Shown one piece after another: positions 12,280 through 21,886 of a stretch of DNA of 64,000 nucleotides. The notes below the pieces were generated by a model that was not told the DNA's origin, made no database searches, and saw nothing but the letters and a program-made list of their open reading frames with translations. A program made the translations under genes and the position numbers. Location: the NCBI GenBank assembly GCA_947652605.1, contig OX393581.1:11102640-11166639 (forward strand), written 5' to 3'. Numbering within the stretch: position 1 is the stretch's first letter; every line of letters begins with the position of its first letter. The stretch is from Elmis aenea (lineage: Eukaryota > Arthropoda > Insecta > Coleoptera > Elmidae).

Positions 12280-12722
12280 CAGTGGCGTAGCGAGGGTAAA
12301 TGGCGTTCGGGCATAGTTTTTTTTTGCCCCCCCCCCTTGTCCGTATTTTTATTGTAGTTTGTGAGTTTTAAGTAAAATATAATATTTTTTTTAAATTTAA
12401 AATTTGTAATGCTCTAATCCCATAGATTAATAAACATTTTAACTTTAACCTATATTGCTACGTTTTTTTAAGAGTCTGAATGCCGCCAATGGTCAATCCT
12501 AGTCACGATTACAATCTAATAACTACACCACTGCGCCAACATAGCACTGTACTCTGCTTTTGTACACTTTCAGTCTACACAAGTTCAAACCTTTTGACTG
12601 AATTTTAGTTTTCTGGCTTAAATAAATGAAATAAACGCAAAAATATTTTGTCTTTGCGGCGTCCCCCAAGACTGGCTCCCGGAGCATCAATACCCCCCTT
12701 GCTCCCCGTCACTACGCCACTG
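12280..12722. mobile_element. hAT-like MITE inside mariner remnant
   Basis: The left end CAGTGGCGTAGCGAGG is inverted at the right end as TCACTACGCCACTG. The interior is non-coding, with a poly(C) run near 12330. The mariner reading frame stops at the left edge and resumes at the right edge, so the insertion is younger than the mariner. No 8-bp target duplication is clear, so hAT assignment rests on the CAGTGGCG ends. Confidence 0.72.
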
Positions 12723-12787
12723 CGATTTGGGTATAAAGAAAGAGTCTGCGCGTTGAATTACAAGGCTTCTTACTCCTAGCAAACGAG

Positions 12788-12836
12788 AAACTAAATTTAA
12801 ATTTAATTTAAAATTTAATTTAATTTAATTTAAAAA
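12788..12836. repeat. TTTAAAT-rich simple repeat
   Basis: Iterated AATTTAAATTT/TTAATTTAA units, forming local palindromes within the mariner remnant. Confidence 0.8.
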
Positions 12837-13111
12837 GTTCGCCTCCTCCAAAAAAAGTCAAAACACAAGCTTTGGTCAGAAAGCTAATAGCAATAATTTT
12901 TTGGGACGAGAAGGGAGTTTTGCCTATCGGATAAAGGCACTACGTCTACTTGAAGACGATTTGAAAGAAGCGTTGAAATGGAAACGGCCTTCATCGTGTA
13001 GTGTGAGTACTCAAAAGAATAGAAAGAGAATATAAAATAATAAGGAATATCAAAGTGAGCTGAAATACCTAAGACATGTTAAGAGAGGAAAAAAATATGA
13101 ACTACCTAGAG

Positions 13112-13342
13112 CAGTGTTTTCCAATCTACTATTGCAGGGGGCGTGCAGCTTTTACCAAAATATAACTTGTTGTTTGATACAAAATTCCTTGTAAAATTTG
13201 CATATTTAGTGGATATTTTTGAAGAACTTAGTACTTTAAATATATAATTTATGAAATTAAATTGTTACAAAAATTGAGAAGGGGCGCAACAATTTTTTAT
13301 GAAAAAAGGGGGGCGCAGGTACAGAAAGTTTGGAAACCACTG
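13112..13342. mobile_element. hAT-like MITE with 8-bp target duplication
   Basis: The left end CAGTGTTTTCCAATCTAC and the right end GTTTGGAAACCACTG are inverted. The flanks are acctagag (13104-13111) and accgagag (13343-13350), an 8-bp duplication with one mismatch, as expected for hAT. No coding content. Confidence 0.82.
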
Positions 13343-13758
13343 ACCGAGAGTCACATGTAAAGTAAATGTTCTGAATTTGATATTCTTAGAGTTGCCAAGA
13401 ATAAAATAAGAATCATAGCTTTAGCTAATCTCATTAAGAGCAGCTAAATTTTTTAAAATAATTTTGACGTACTACAAGAAATCCCACTAGAGGTCGTTAA
13501 AAAATGAGTTGTATCTTTTGAAAGTTCAGGAATGTAATAAAAAATTAAGTTAGTTTCGTATTTATAAAAATATTTATTTACAAAAAGTAGGTGATACCTT
13601 TAACAAAACCTCAAAAAATAAAAATAAATTGTCCCAATCAATTATTCGACTTATGTTTTTAGTTATTTTTTTTACATCATTTCTTCCATAAACAGATTGT
13701 TCAAGACTTCACACTATTTTTTTAACTTCTGTCTTTCATAGTTTTTTAAAAGCTACAC

Positions 13759-13956
13759 CAGTGTTTCTCAACCTTTGTGAACTGCCTACCCCTTTTTTTA
13801 ATAGTAATCTAAATTGCACCCCCTTTAAAGCAGCTGTTTTTACATTTGTCCGGCTTCACACTGGTGACTTGTCACAATGAATAATTTAAATAGCTTTCCT
13901 ATTCATTCTTCGCGTCCTCTTTAGATATTCGGCGCCCCACAGGTTGGGAGTCACTA
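13759..13956. mobile_element. hAT-like MITE with 8-bp target duplication
   Basis: The left end CAGTGTTTCTCAACCT and the right end AGGTTGGGAGTCACTA are imperfect inverse copies. The flanking 8-mers agctacac (13751-13758) and ggctacac (13957-13964) differ at one base. About 198 bp, non-coding. Confidence 0.78.
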
Positions 13957-14545
13957 GGCTACACCGATTAATCTATTAGTTTCTGGTTTTATTAAATCTT
14001 TATTCGCAATAAAAATAGTTTAATTTAAATTTATGGGATGAAATTTTTCGTTAATAAATTTTCCGTCAATTTTATTAAATATTTTTTTAACAATAAAGCA
14101 ACTTTAATTTCCCAGGAGTTGATATTGTTTATCAAAGGTGGCTGTGTACACATTCGACCTTTTTAAAATTTTGTTTGAATATGTAAATGCGAAATGACGG
14201 TCATCCCATCTGAAACTTTTATTGAACTAACAATGAAGTTTTAATGAAGCAGAGCTGTCCATTAAAAGTGATTTCCAGTGTTTTTTTAGGTTTGCGGATT
14301 AAAAAATATTAAACTAAATACGACCGAATATTTATTGGTAGACATCATCATAGTTTTTTTTTAAACATTTCAGTTGCTTGCACGTTTGAATTTAGCATCG
14401 TAATTTAATAAGGTAAAAAGAATCATTTTATTTATAATTTTATTCTAGTTTTATTAAATAAATACCGTTAATTATTGTGCTACTAAAATAACGTCTCTCG
14501 CCCTAACCTTTTTAGTGAAAAATTGTTTAATTTCGTCTTGTGTTA
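13957..14545. other. AT-rich stretch with no recognised feature
   Basis: Nothing recognisable between a hAT MITE and the Helitron-like end. Confidence 0.4.
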
Positions 14546-14870
14546 CTAGCGATTCCGTAGCCCCTTCGGGGCTTCTTCATCGCCTGACCCCGCCTTGCGC
14601 GTGGAATACTCTTTGCGCGTAAAATTCTCTGCGTTTAAATCACCTTTCGTTTGGTGCAGTCCCATGTCCCTAAGTGGCTCCGTTCCCAACATATATCGAT
14701 TATAACTAAGCCGGTCATCTTTGGAGATGACCAATCGATTGGCTCAAATTTTTATCTACAACATTCGTCATTGCTTTTCAAAATTAAATAAATCAATAGT
14801 CATACTACTCGCGCTGCGCGCTCGTACCCAACGGGTCCGTTAGACCATTGTGCGTAAATAATAATATAGA
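14546..14870 (-). mobile_element. Helitron-like non-autonomous element
   Basis: On the minus strand the element ends with a perfect 6-bp stem, 3-base loop hairpin (AGCCCCGAAGGGGCT, 14559-14573), then nine bases, then CTAG (14546-14549). The next base on that strand is T. Hairpin-spacer-CTRR next to T is the classic Helitron 3' end. The proposed 5' end begins TCTATATTATTATTTACG (from 14870 downward), as many insect Helitrons do. The preceding base, however, is T and not the expected A, so that boundary is tentative. The interior is GC-richer than its surroundings. A 62-codon open frame spans 14734-14546 on the same strand, with no recognised product. Confidence 0.62.
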
Positions 14871-15535
14871 AATGGCTAAATTCTTCCACGTATAGGAGCT
14901 AGCTTCTAGAGATCTACGATTTGCACTCTAGCAGAAATCAACTATTTTAAAATAAGCAAAATACTTTTGTGGCTGTACTCTGACTGCAAATATCCCATTG
15001 GATAGCCTTTAGTACAAAGCGATTTAATTAGATCGCCCTATATTATCATAGCTTGGACGGCTTAGAGCAGGTCTAGTTTAATAAAGTCGTAAGTTTCCTA
15101 GTTTTACCATAACATTTTATAGAAAGCATTAGCAAAGATTTATTGTTCTCCACAAACTACCCAGAAGCTAGTCAGTGTAGTATTATATAAAGTTTTAAAG
15201 TACATTTATGTGCTTAAATTTCATTAAAACTAATTAAACTTAATTAGATACATAAATACAGAAAGTGGATTATACATTTTAGTTACATTAATGAGTTACG
15301 TTAAAATGGTCACAACTTGGACTATCCAGTAGTTTTCAATTTTAAAAACATTCTTGTTGAACTGTTATGTTCATTACCTAATTTTAAGATGAAAAAAAAT
15401 TATATGATTTTAACTATTTTTAAAATATTCGTAAAAGTAAAGTGCCCTTAGTTTAAAACTTACAAAAAAATCAATGGGAAAAAATTGTTTAGAAATCAAA
15501 AATTTAACGTTGTAATTTCATTTTCGAGTTTTATA
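14871..15535. other. AT-rich stretch with no recognised feature
   Basis: Nothing recognisable; it grades into the satellite-like repeat cluster. Confidence 0.4.
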
Positions 15536-16310
15536 GTAGTGTCAACATTCAAAAAGTTTTTTATTATCGATTAATCAAAAAATTCTTGATAACAGAGATG
15601 GTGCATGGTCTAAAACTAATTTTAGGTTTTAAAAAGCTCGGTAAAAGTTCATACAACACTAGGTTTTAGCGATTTTAGAGCAATTCGCAAGATTAAAGTG
15701 CTCTTATCTAAGGAGTTAAAAAAAAATCCAAAGAAAACGATAATTTATTTAATATTATTTTTAAATTGTATTAAGCTTTTTTTTTACTTTCAAAATTTTT
15801 AAAATAAGGGCCCTTTACTCTTTCGAATATTTCTAAAATCATTAAAATCTAGTGGTTTATAAATTTATATTGAACTTTTTAAAATTAAAATTAGTTTTAT
15901 ATCATGCATCAACTTTTTTCAAGAATAAAATTATTTGAGAAATCAATAACAAAAAACTTTTCCATTTGTTGCAGACTTTATGGTTGTTAAAATTACTATA
16001 AAATTGAAAATTGAAATTTTAACGACAAATTTCACCTTTGGTCGTATTTTTAAATACTAAACAATCATTCTTTATGAATTTTCTTAAAATAAGGCCAATT
16101 TACTATTGTGGATATTTCTGAAATCGCTAAAATCTAGTATCGTATAAATTTTTATGAAATCTCTTCCATCTTAAAATTAGTTTTTGGTTATACACCAGTT
16201 TTTATCAAAAATAAAAGCTTCTGAGAAATGTTTAATAAAAACTTTTTCATTTGTTAATACTTTTGAATGACGCTGTATAGAAGATATAATGTAGGGTGAA
16301 TAATAAATAA
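15536..16310. repeat. Satellite-like ~290-bp repeat cluster 1
   Basis: A unit containing the words AAAACTAATTTTA, ATACAACACTAG, GATTTTAGA and AAAGTGC appears once in direct orientation (about 15550-15720). It then appears twice inverted (about 15795-15990 and 16080-16262); the inverted pair is spaced about 285 bp apart. The distal edge GAATGACGCTGTATAGAAGA (about 16265) recurs inverted at 56829-56905. Non-coding. Confidence 0.78.
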
Positions 16311-16439
16311 ATTAGTTGTAAATAAAAAGTCAAGTTTCTTAAAAAAATATATCAAAAATTCGTGTTTTTTTCTATTTTTTAAATTTAAATTAATAATTTT
16401 TAATTTTTTTAATACCAATTAAATTTTACCCAACCCTGG

Positions 16440-16565
16440 ACGGTGGTCACAAATTATTTGTGGATCGATTGGTTTTTGTTTTATGACAAACCACTTTTTT
16501 TTTATTATGGGCGGAATTTTTGCTATTTACATAATGAAATCAAGTTTTTTTTCTGAATTCTAACA
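16440..16565. repeat. Partial copy of the 9.2-kb foldback arm
   Basis: GATCGATTGGTTTTTGTTTTATGACA, followed by a T-rich run, TTATGGGCG, AATTTTTGCTATTT and GAATTC, repeats the order found at about 9495-9605. Only this internal part of the arm is present and no terminus is seen. Confidence 0.7.
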
Positions 16566-17570
16566 AATGTTTAGACATTTTATGTAATCCTTCGTATTAT
16601 AAACCTTGCTATTAACATAAAAACATTTGATACTGGCAATATTATGCTTTTACTAACCTGTTGTAGCAAATGTATAAATGCTACATAATAACATTTTGCA
16701 GCATCAAAAATTAATATATGTGTAGATCCAATATTGTAAAATAAATTCTAGCTTTTTCATCGAGATTTTGAAATTTAACGTAACATCCCGAAAACGCATA
16801 TCAAAGATACTTTAATCATCTTAAAAAGTTTGACAAACAGAAGGTGGAAACGATAAGCATCTTCGTTCACATTATCCTCGCTACCGACGAGAAAATTTCA
16901 CCGACATACAGAAGTTTAGGGGGAAATAAGAACTTCTTGCTTTTATCTTGTATTTTATGGTTTTAAATTAAGTGATGCTGCGGCTAACTTGTAATTATAG
17001 AACTCGGGCAAATGTATGTAAATTGAGAAACGCTATGCGAGAAACTGCTCCTTGCAGATTAGAAACAGCCACTAGTGCGAACGCGAAACAGAATAAGAAA
17101 AACGACCTTACGAAGACGAATTTTTGACTTTGCGTTAACAATGTTGACCTAAATCGGGCAATTTCGTATCTAAAATTAAGAAACTTAATAAAAAGTCAAG
17201 GCACGCATGCTTATATATCTACAGAAACATATTTATGTTTAAGTGATTTAAAAGACGTGAAAAAACCAACCGACAGGTCAACAACACTTTTTGAATTTAT
17301 ACAGCGTCGCTAAGTCGAGGTTAAATACGGCGCTCTCGCTTATTTCAAGTGCTATAAAATAATTAAATCAAAAGGAAGTTCCGTAATTTTGTTTAATTTA
17401 AATTTTAGGTAAAAATTGTTTAGAAGTTATTCGAATACAACAAAATGTTTGCGTTATTGCATTTATTTTAAGAGCTTTCAAAATACAAAAAACACTTTTT
17501 GAAGCAGCTTTTTATTCTCTATGCATTCATCTTCTTAGATTTTGTATTAGACGCTTCGTATATTGTAGAC
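16566..17570. other. AT-rich stretch with no recognised feature
   Basis: Neither strand shows a domain, a terminal repeat or an RNA gene. Confidence 0.4.
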
Positions 17571-17851
17571 CAGGGGTGCGCTGACTTTTTATAGCACGCC
17601 CGGATTTTTTTTTCAGCATGTCAACTTGCGCCCCCCACAATTTTGTTTCGCTTTGAAATTAGCAGGCATCAATAATTTTCGATCAACCGATACGAAATAT
17701 TACAGAAATACAACATTGTAAACAGAAAAATATATGAAATGTAAAAAAACTATCTTTTCTCTTTTAAAATTATAGCATAGCTGTAATTGCGCCCCCGCAT
17801 CATTCGTCGCGCCCCCAAATGGGGGCGAGTCCCCTAGTTTGCGCACCCATG
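17571..17851. mobile_element. hAT-like MITE
   Basis: The left end CAGGGGTGCGCTGACTTT and the right end TTTGCGCACCCATG are inverted, and both are followed inward by C/G-rich subterminal runs. No 8-bp duplication is evident at the flanks. Non-coding, about 281 bp. Confidence 0.65.
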
Positions 17852-18214
17852 TAAAATCTAGACCATCATTAACCGTATTATTTCTTCTGAGGAGTCGTTC
17901 TACTCAATTCTACTCAATGTGAACATAAACTTAGCATGGTAACCACTGAAATGAATCGTTTTATATTAGAAATTTTAATGGTGCAAGTTCACTTATTTTA
18001 TTTTTTTCTAAAAAACTGTAGGTTTTCCAAGAAAAGTTAAAGAACAAAAGAAGTTTCTTAATAAATAAGGCTTTTTAAGAACCGTTTAAAAAATCAACAG
18101 GGGTCACACTTTTCAGCGCCTTGTGAAGATGGGAGATAATTGAAAATATTACTTTCGGAAACCTTTCCATAAGTAGAAATACCAAATATATAATAGAATA
18201 CCTACACATCTCCA
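17852..18214. other. No recognised feature
   Basis: AT-rich sequence between a hAT MITE and a half foldback element. Confidence 0.4.
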
Positions 18215-18379
18215 AATTTGAAAAATAAAATAAAAACCTAATTTTACCGCTCCTCTTTAGAGGGGTGTCACTCCGAAAACGTGTCCTTTCGGAGAAAAAA
18301 AATTATATAAAAGACCCTCCTTAATTTTTGATAAGGAATCACCTCCCGAAGATTTTCGCAATATTTAATAAACACCCTG
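18215..18379. mobile_element. Half copy of foldback family F5
   Basis: TAATTTTACCGCTCCTCTTTAG, then a TCACTCC block, then TAAGGAATCACCTCCC, then GCAATATTTAATAAACACCCTG reproduces the right arm of the complete element at 41139-41452. TA follows at 18380-18381. The left arm is missing. Confidence 0.75.
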
Positions 18380-18381
18380 TA

Positions 18382-19104
18382 TATTTTGAAGATACTACAA
18401 TTTAAAAAAAGTTATAAAACCTTTAAAAGGATAAATAAATAAAAGCACTTAATAAGTATTATAAGTACAATATTCATAAAAAAAAGTCAATTATATGCAA
18501 AATGAACCGATACTCTAGGACCGATTAATCGGAAATTGTAATTCTGCCAATTTGCCTATCGGTTTTAGCTTTATTTAAACAACAGATTTAATAAAAGTTT
18601 TTGTACAATCAATTTTTAAACTTATTAATCTTTATCTGTGTTTGTATTTGTCCGATTTTTAAATGGTTTCTTTCAAAAACATACCAGTTTTTTTATAATT
18701 TTTTTTTCTTCTAAAGAAGTCGATCAAACAATAATCGACGAAATATGTAAGTAAAATTTGAATCAAATTAAACCTTAAACGCCCTGTTAATTCAGAAGTT
18801 CGTTTTATTTTTGCTTAAAATTTATCACTTAATGTGAACTCTGTAGGTCCCGTCAACTTGCCTCCCCTCATTGCGAATAGATTTTTTTTATTGCGCTTGA
18901 TTATGCTTAGCTAGCGCTACATTGCGTCACCAATCCTAAATCTAGCGCCTTAAAACCAGAGAAGTTATAAAATTTTGAAAATTTGTCAATTAACATAATT
19001 TGCATTATTACAGAATAAGAAACTTTTTGTTTAAATTTAATTTTTTTTCTGCGTCCTGCCAGAAAATCACTTGTTACCGATCAATTTTTAGGCTGAAAAG
19101 TACG
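18382..19104. other. AT-rich stretch with no recognised feature
   Basis: Nothing recognisable on either strand. Confidence 0.4.
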
Positions 19105-19200
19105 TCCTTACTGGCCAGAAATTAACAGGTTGCTATGGTAATAACAACTCTTTAGCAGCTTAGGCCGGAAAGTAGCTGGTTGCCATGGTGATAAGTTGTT
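19105..19200. repeat. Two-copy tandem duplication, ~51-bp spacing
   Basis: GGCCAGAAATTAACAGGTTG (19112) and GGCCGGAAAGTAGCTGGTTG (19163) start two diverged copies. Both continue with C/T-ATGGTxATAA. Function unknown. Confidence 0.6.
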
Positions 19201-19359
19201 TTGTTGATTTTCGCTATCAAGCAAGCGTCATTATACCACCAAGCGAGTTTTCACCTGTATTTTGTTAAATTATTGTTTAATTATGGATGGTGACGATAGT
19301 GATTTTGGTGTCAATTTCGGACGCAGAAAAAATATTGCACGTAACATACCCGTAAAGTG

Positions 19360-19437
19360 TCTTTACTGGACTCGTATATTTCCAGGACTCGCCTACGGCT
19401 TGTCCCAAAACTGCCAACTCGTCCAGTAAAGTACCAC
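19360..19437. repeat. Imperfect hairpin, possible MITE terminus
   Basis: CTTTACTGGACTCG (19361-19374) and CTCGTCCAGTAAAG (19418-19431) flank an inner imperfect palindrome centred on GCCTACGGC. A short frame beginning at the ATG near 19284 (MDGDDSDFGVNFG) runs into it; no function recognised. Confidence 0.5.
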
Positions 19438-20438
19438 TATCCGATCTTGTTACCTAAATAACTATTATTTGGTGGTCAATATTTTTACTTGATAAATTTC
19501 AAGTTCAATTTCAAATCCATATAGTTATGTACCAAAAACTGTTTTAAACCATTGTATTAATTTCTATTTCTATTGTTATTTCCATAAACTGTTTGCTCTT
19601 TCATCCTCAATCTGATAACAACCAATTTATCAACCGTCAAACAAAAGCGCTACTGCAGCGGAACACAGAAACAATTTTGTAGTCTAGCAAGTTAAAGCTT
19701 ATAAGATCGATACGTCTTTTCGCTACCGGTTAACACTTCAATGTTAACAGTCTCTTGAACTAAATCGTTTAAAAGTTTACGAACTGCAAAGGGCAAGAGA
19801 TGAGCATGTGCCTTCGGCATTTTAAGTACTTTTAAAACAACAGGAGGTTTGTTTGCACTAAAAAAAACGTTTACATAAAAAAAAACAGGTGATATTAATA
19901 GTCATTTTATTGATAATGCAAATTAAGTAAGTTGTTGAAAAATGATTTTAATTGGTAATAATTTAAATTTTTTTTAAGAAAATTTTTTATATTTTCTTTT
20001 TTGTAACTTACCAGTCATTTAAAAAAAAAGCTTTTAACGTTTCTTTCCAAGCTAAGACAAATCATAATCAAATATATAAGCACACTTGGAAGTTTTGATC
20101 AAGCACGCCTAACGCAATGTAATTTATTACTGTATTCCTGTGCAATTTGTCAACCTGAAAGTAAATGAACGAGAGGTAGTTTTTATATTCGTGGAATAGG
20201 GTAGGAGGAGACTAAAGATTCAAGTTATCTAATTTTATTGTTTAATATATTCTCCTCCAATATTTTTTAGACATTTTAATTCAATTTTCTTGACCTTTTT
20301 AGGAATAGTTCTCCGATTTGCCTTTAAAATTCTCATTTATTGCTGCTTGCATTGGCAAAATGCTATCCACGAAGGTGCTTTTTCAAATTAGATAACAGAT
20401 ACAAATTTTTAGTAGGTAACAATCCTGTTGGTAACGTG
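19438..20438. other. AT-rich stretch with no recognised feature
   Basis: Neither strand shows a domain, a terminal repeat or an RNA gene. Confidence 0.4.
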
Positions 20439-20440
20439 TA

Positions 20441-21884
20441 AAGTGCCCTAATATGGAACGGTTGCCTATTATGGAATACATTAGTTTTATTATGACGAAT
20501 AAGCGATATCTGTTGAAAAGTATATGTACCTATGGTATATTTCTTTTAAAACTGCTCACAGCGGATTAAGAAGAGGCAGAGCTAAAGGAAACAAATGCAC
20601 AATCTCCGTCTCTTTCTTTAAATATTATTTGTGTTTACAATTCAGTCTACGCCAATGAAAGTTGTCATCTAATTGAATGAATATTATCGCAAGCGGTCGA
20701 AATTTGATCCCTAATTATAGGTTCAAAAAGGTTTAATTTGGGTTCTTAGGTAAAAGAAAATTAATATCTGTATCAGTGTTTCCCAAAATATTTTGCTTGA
20801 AAACAATTATAATTTAAAATCTATTATAGCGTATATAAGGTAATAAGCTTTTAGCTAGAACTTGTTTAGAACTGCAGCATTATGGTCATTATGCTCAAAG
20901 AAAAGCAATTAGGAAGATGTGGTATGCGATTATGATTTTAGGTGTTGTACCATACAAATCATTTAAGGTTTATAATCCAAGATTGTGTATGTACCTGGGT
21001 TGTTCCAACTGCTTAAGCCGATATGGGAAGTTTTATATGAGATATACTATATTTGTACATTGATCACACATTCCCAAATGTAAAATAGTTAAAAAATATT
21101 CACTAGATTACATAACAGATTCAAATATATTTTTGACGTGCTACTGAGTTTTTAGGCTAAATCTTTCAGTGCAAAATATTATATGCTAGGGTAAATGATA
21201 TAAAATATTTTATTGCATGTTTATTTAGCATGAGCCTTTACATTTCAATTAAATAGACCAAAATTTTGATTGGGGCCATTTCATGTTTTACATATACCGA
21301 TTTTTGAAATGTCACATTGATGCCTAATATGGAATACATAGAGGTGCCTTATAATGAATATGATTATGGTCACTAAGTACAGCAATATGGGTTCAGTGTC
21401 AAAAGTGTCAGAAATGGGCAGACGAAAAATGTGCAAAATACCCAAAAAAACAATTCTATTGTCCTACCTGTAAAAAATAAATAAATTATCAACATTTAGT
21501 TCGAATGACACTGGATTTATAATTTAATTTACATAAATAACAGAGTTTTGGTTTGGTTTAAGTAATAATGCAAATCAGAAAGAAATAAAAGATTAATCTA
21601 TGAGCAGTTGTTTATTTTAATGTATATTTCCTATATAATTCTATATTCCATATTAACAACCCCTAGTATTTCATATTAGGTTCCCCGGGAGCTTAATATG
21701 GAATAGTAGTAATATTTAAAAAAAAATAGCTATATAAGAAATATCTACCGTAATATCGTACCAGAATTCGAGTAATGTGTTGCGTATTCATTACAAATTC
21801 CTTATAATTTTTTTTGCAAAATTTAGTTGAATAAATGTGAATATTATTGCCGAATACAAAAAAGTATTCCATATAAGGGCACTT
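20441..21884 (+). mobile_element. pogo-like DNA transposon remnant with TA target
   Basis: The ends AAGTGCCCTAATATGGAA (from 20441) and TTCCATATAAGGGCACTT (to 21884) are near-perfect inverse copies. TA flanks each side (20439-20440 and 21885-21886). Copies of TATGGAATA recur inside at about 20470, 21328 and 21697, and inverted at about 21646 and 21866, near both ends. The only recognisable coding remnant is a C-terminal zinc-finger tail at 21388-21480. The pogo assignment rests on that tail plus the TA target. Confidence 0.72.
21388..21480 (+). pseudogene. C-terminal PHD-like zinc-finger tail of a pogo-type transposase
   Basis: Thirty codons read WVQCQKCQKWADEKCA, then a lysine-rich stretch, then FYCPTCKK and a stop. 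The spacing C-x2-C, W-x3-K-C and Y-C-x2-C is the short PHD-like cysteine cluster found at the C-terminus of many insect pogo/Tigger transposases. The upstream DDE catalytic domain is not recognisable. It sits near the right terminal repeat of its element, as a transposase 3' end should. Confidence 0.65.
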
Positions 21885-21886
21885 TA

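Larger units (their letters stand above)
12031..13010 (+). pseudogene. mariner transposase remnant, interrupted
   Basis: The start MSKMKLEQRSVITFLTKE (12040-12093) matches the mariner N-terminus. A deletion and frame changes follow, then SGRRLVARPEEMV and KKIEELVPSDWRMKLSFIAR (12183-12242) with CKTTVWKLF, the second helix-turn-helix. After an inserted hAT-type MITE the gene resumes at 12723 with RFGYKERVCA and RLLTPSKRE. It then reaches IIFWDEKGVLPI (about 12893-12930), the catalytic IFWD block of mariner, and GTTSTYL. Stops and a TTTAAAT-rich insertion (12788-12836) break it further. The C-terminal third is missing. Confidence 0.85.

Noticed and set aside
14546..14870. Bacterial or rRNA-like GC-rich island, prompted by GGAATCGCTAGTAA
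   Set aside because: The resemblance to rRNA is limited to a dozen bases; hairpin plus CTAG next to T explains the end better as a Helitron.
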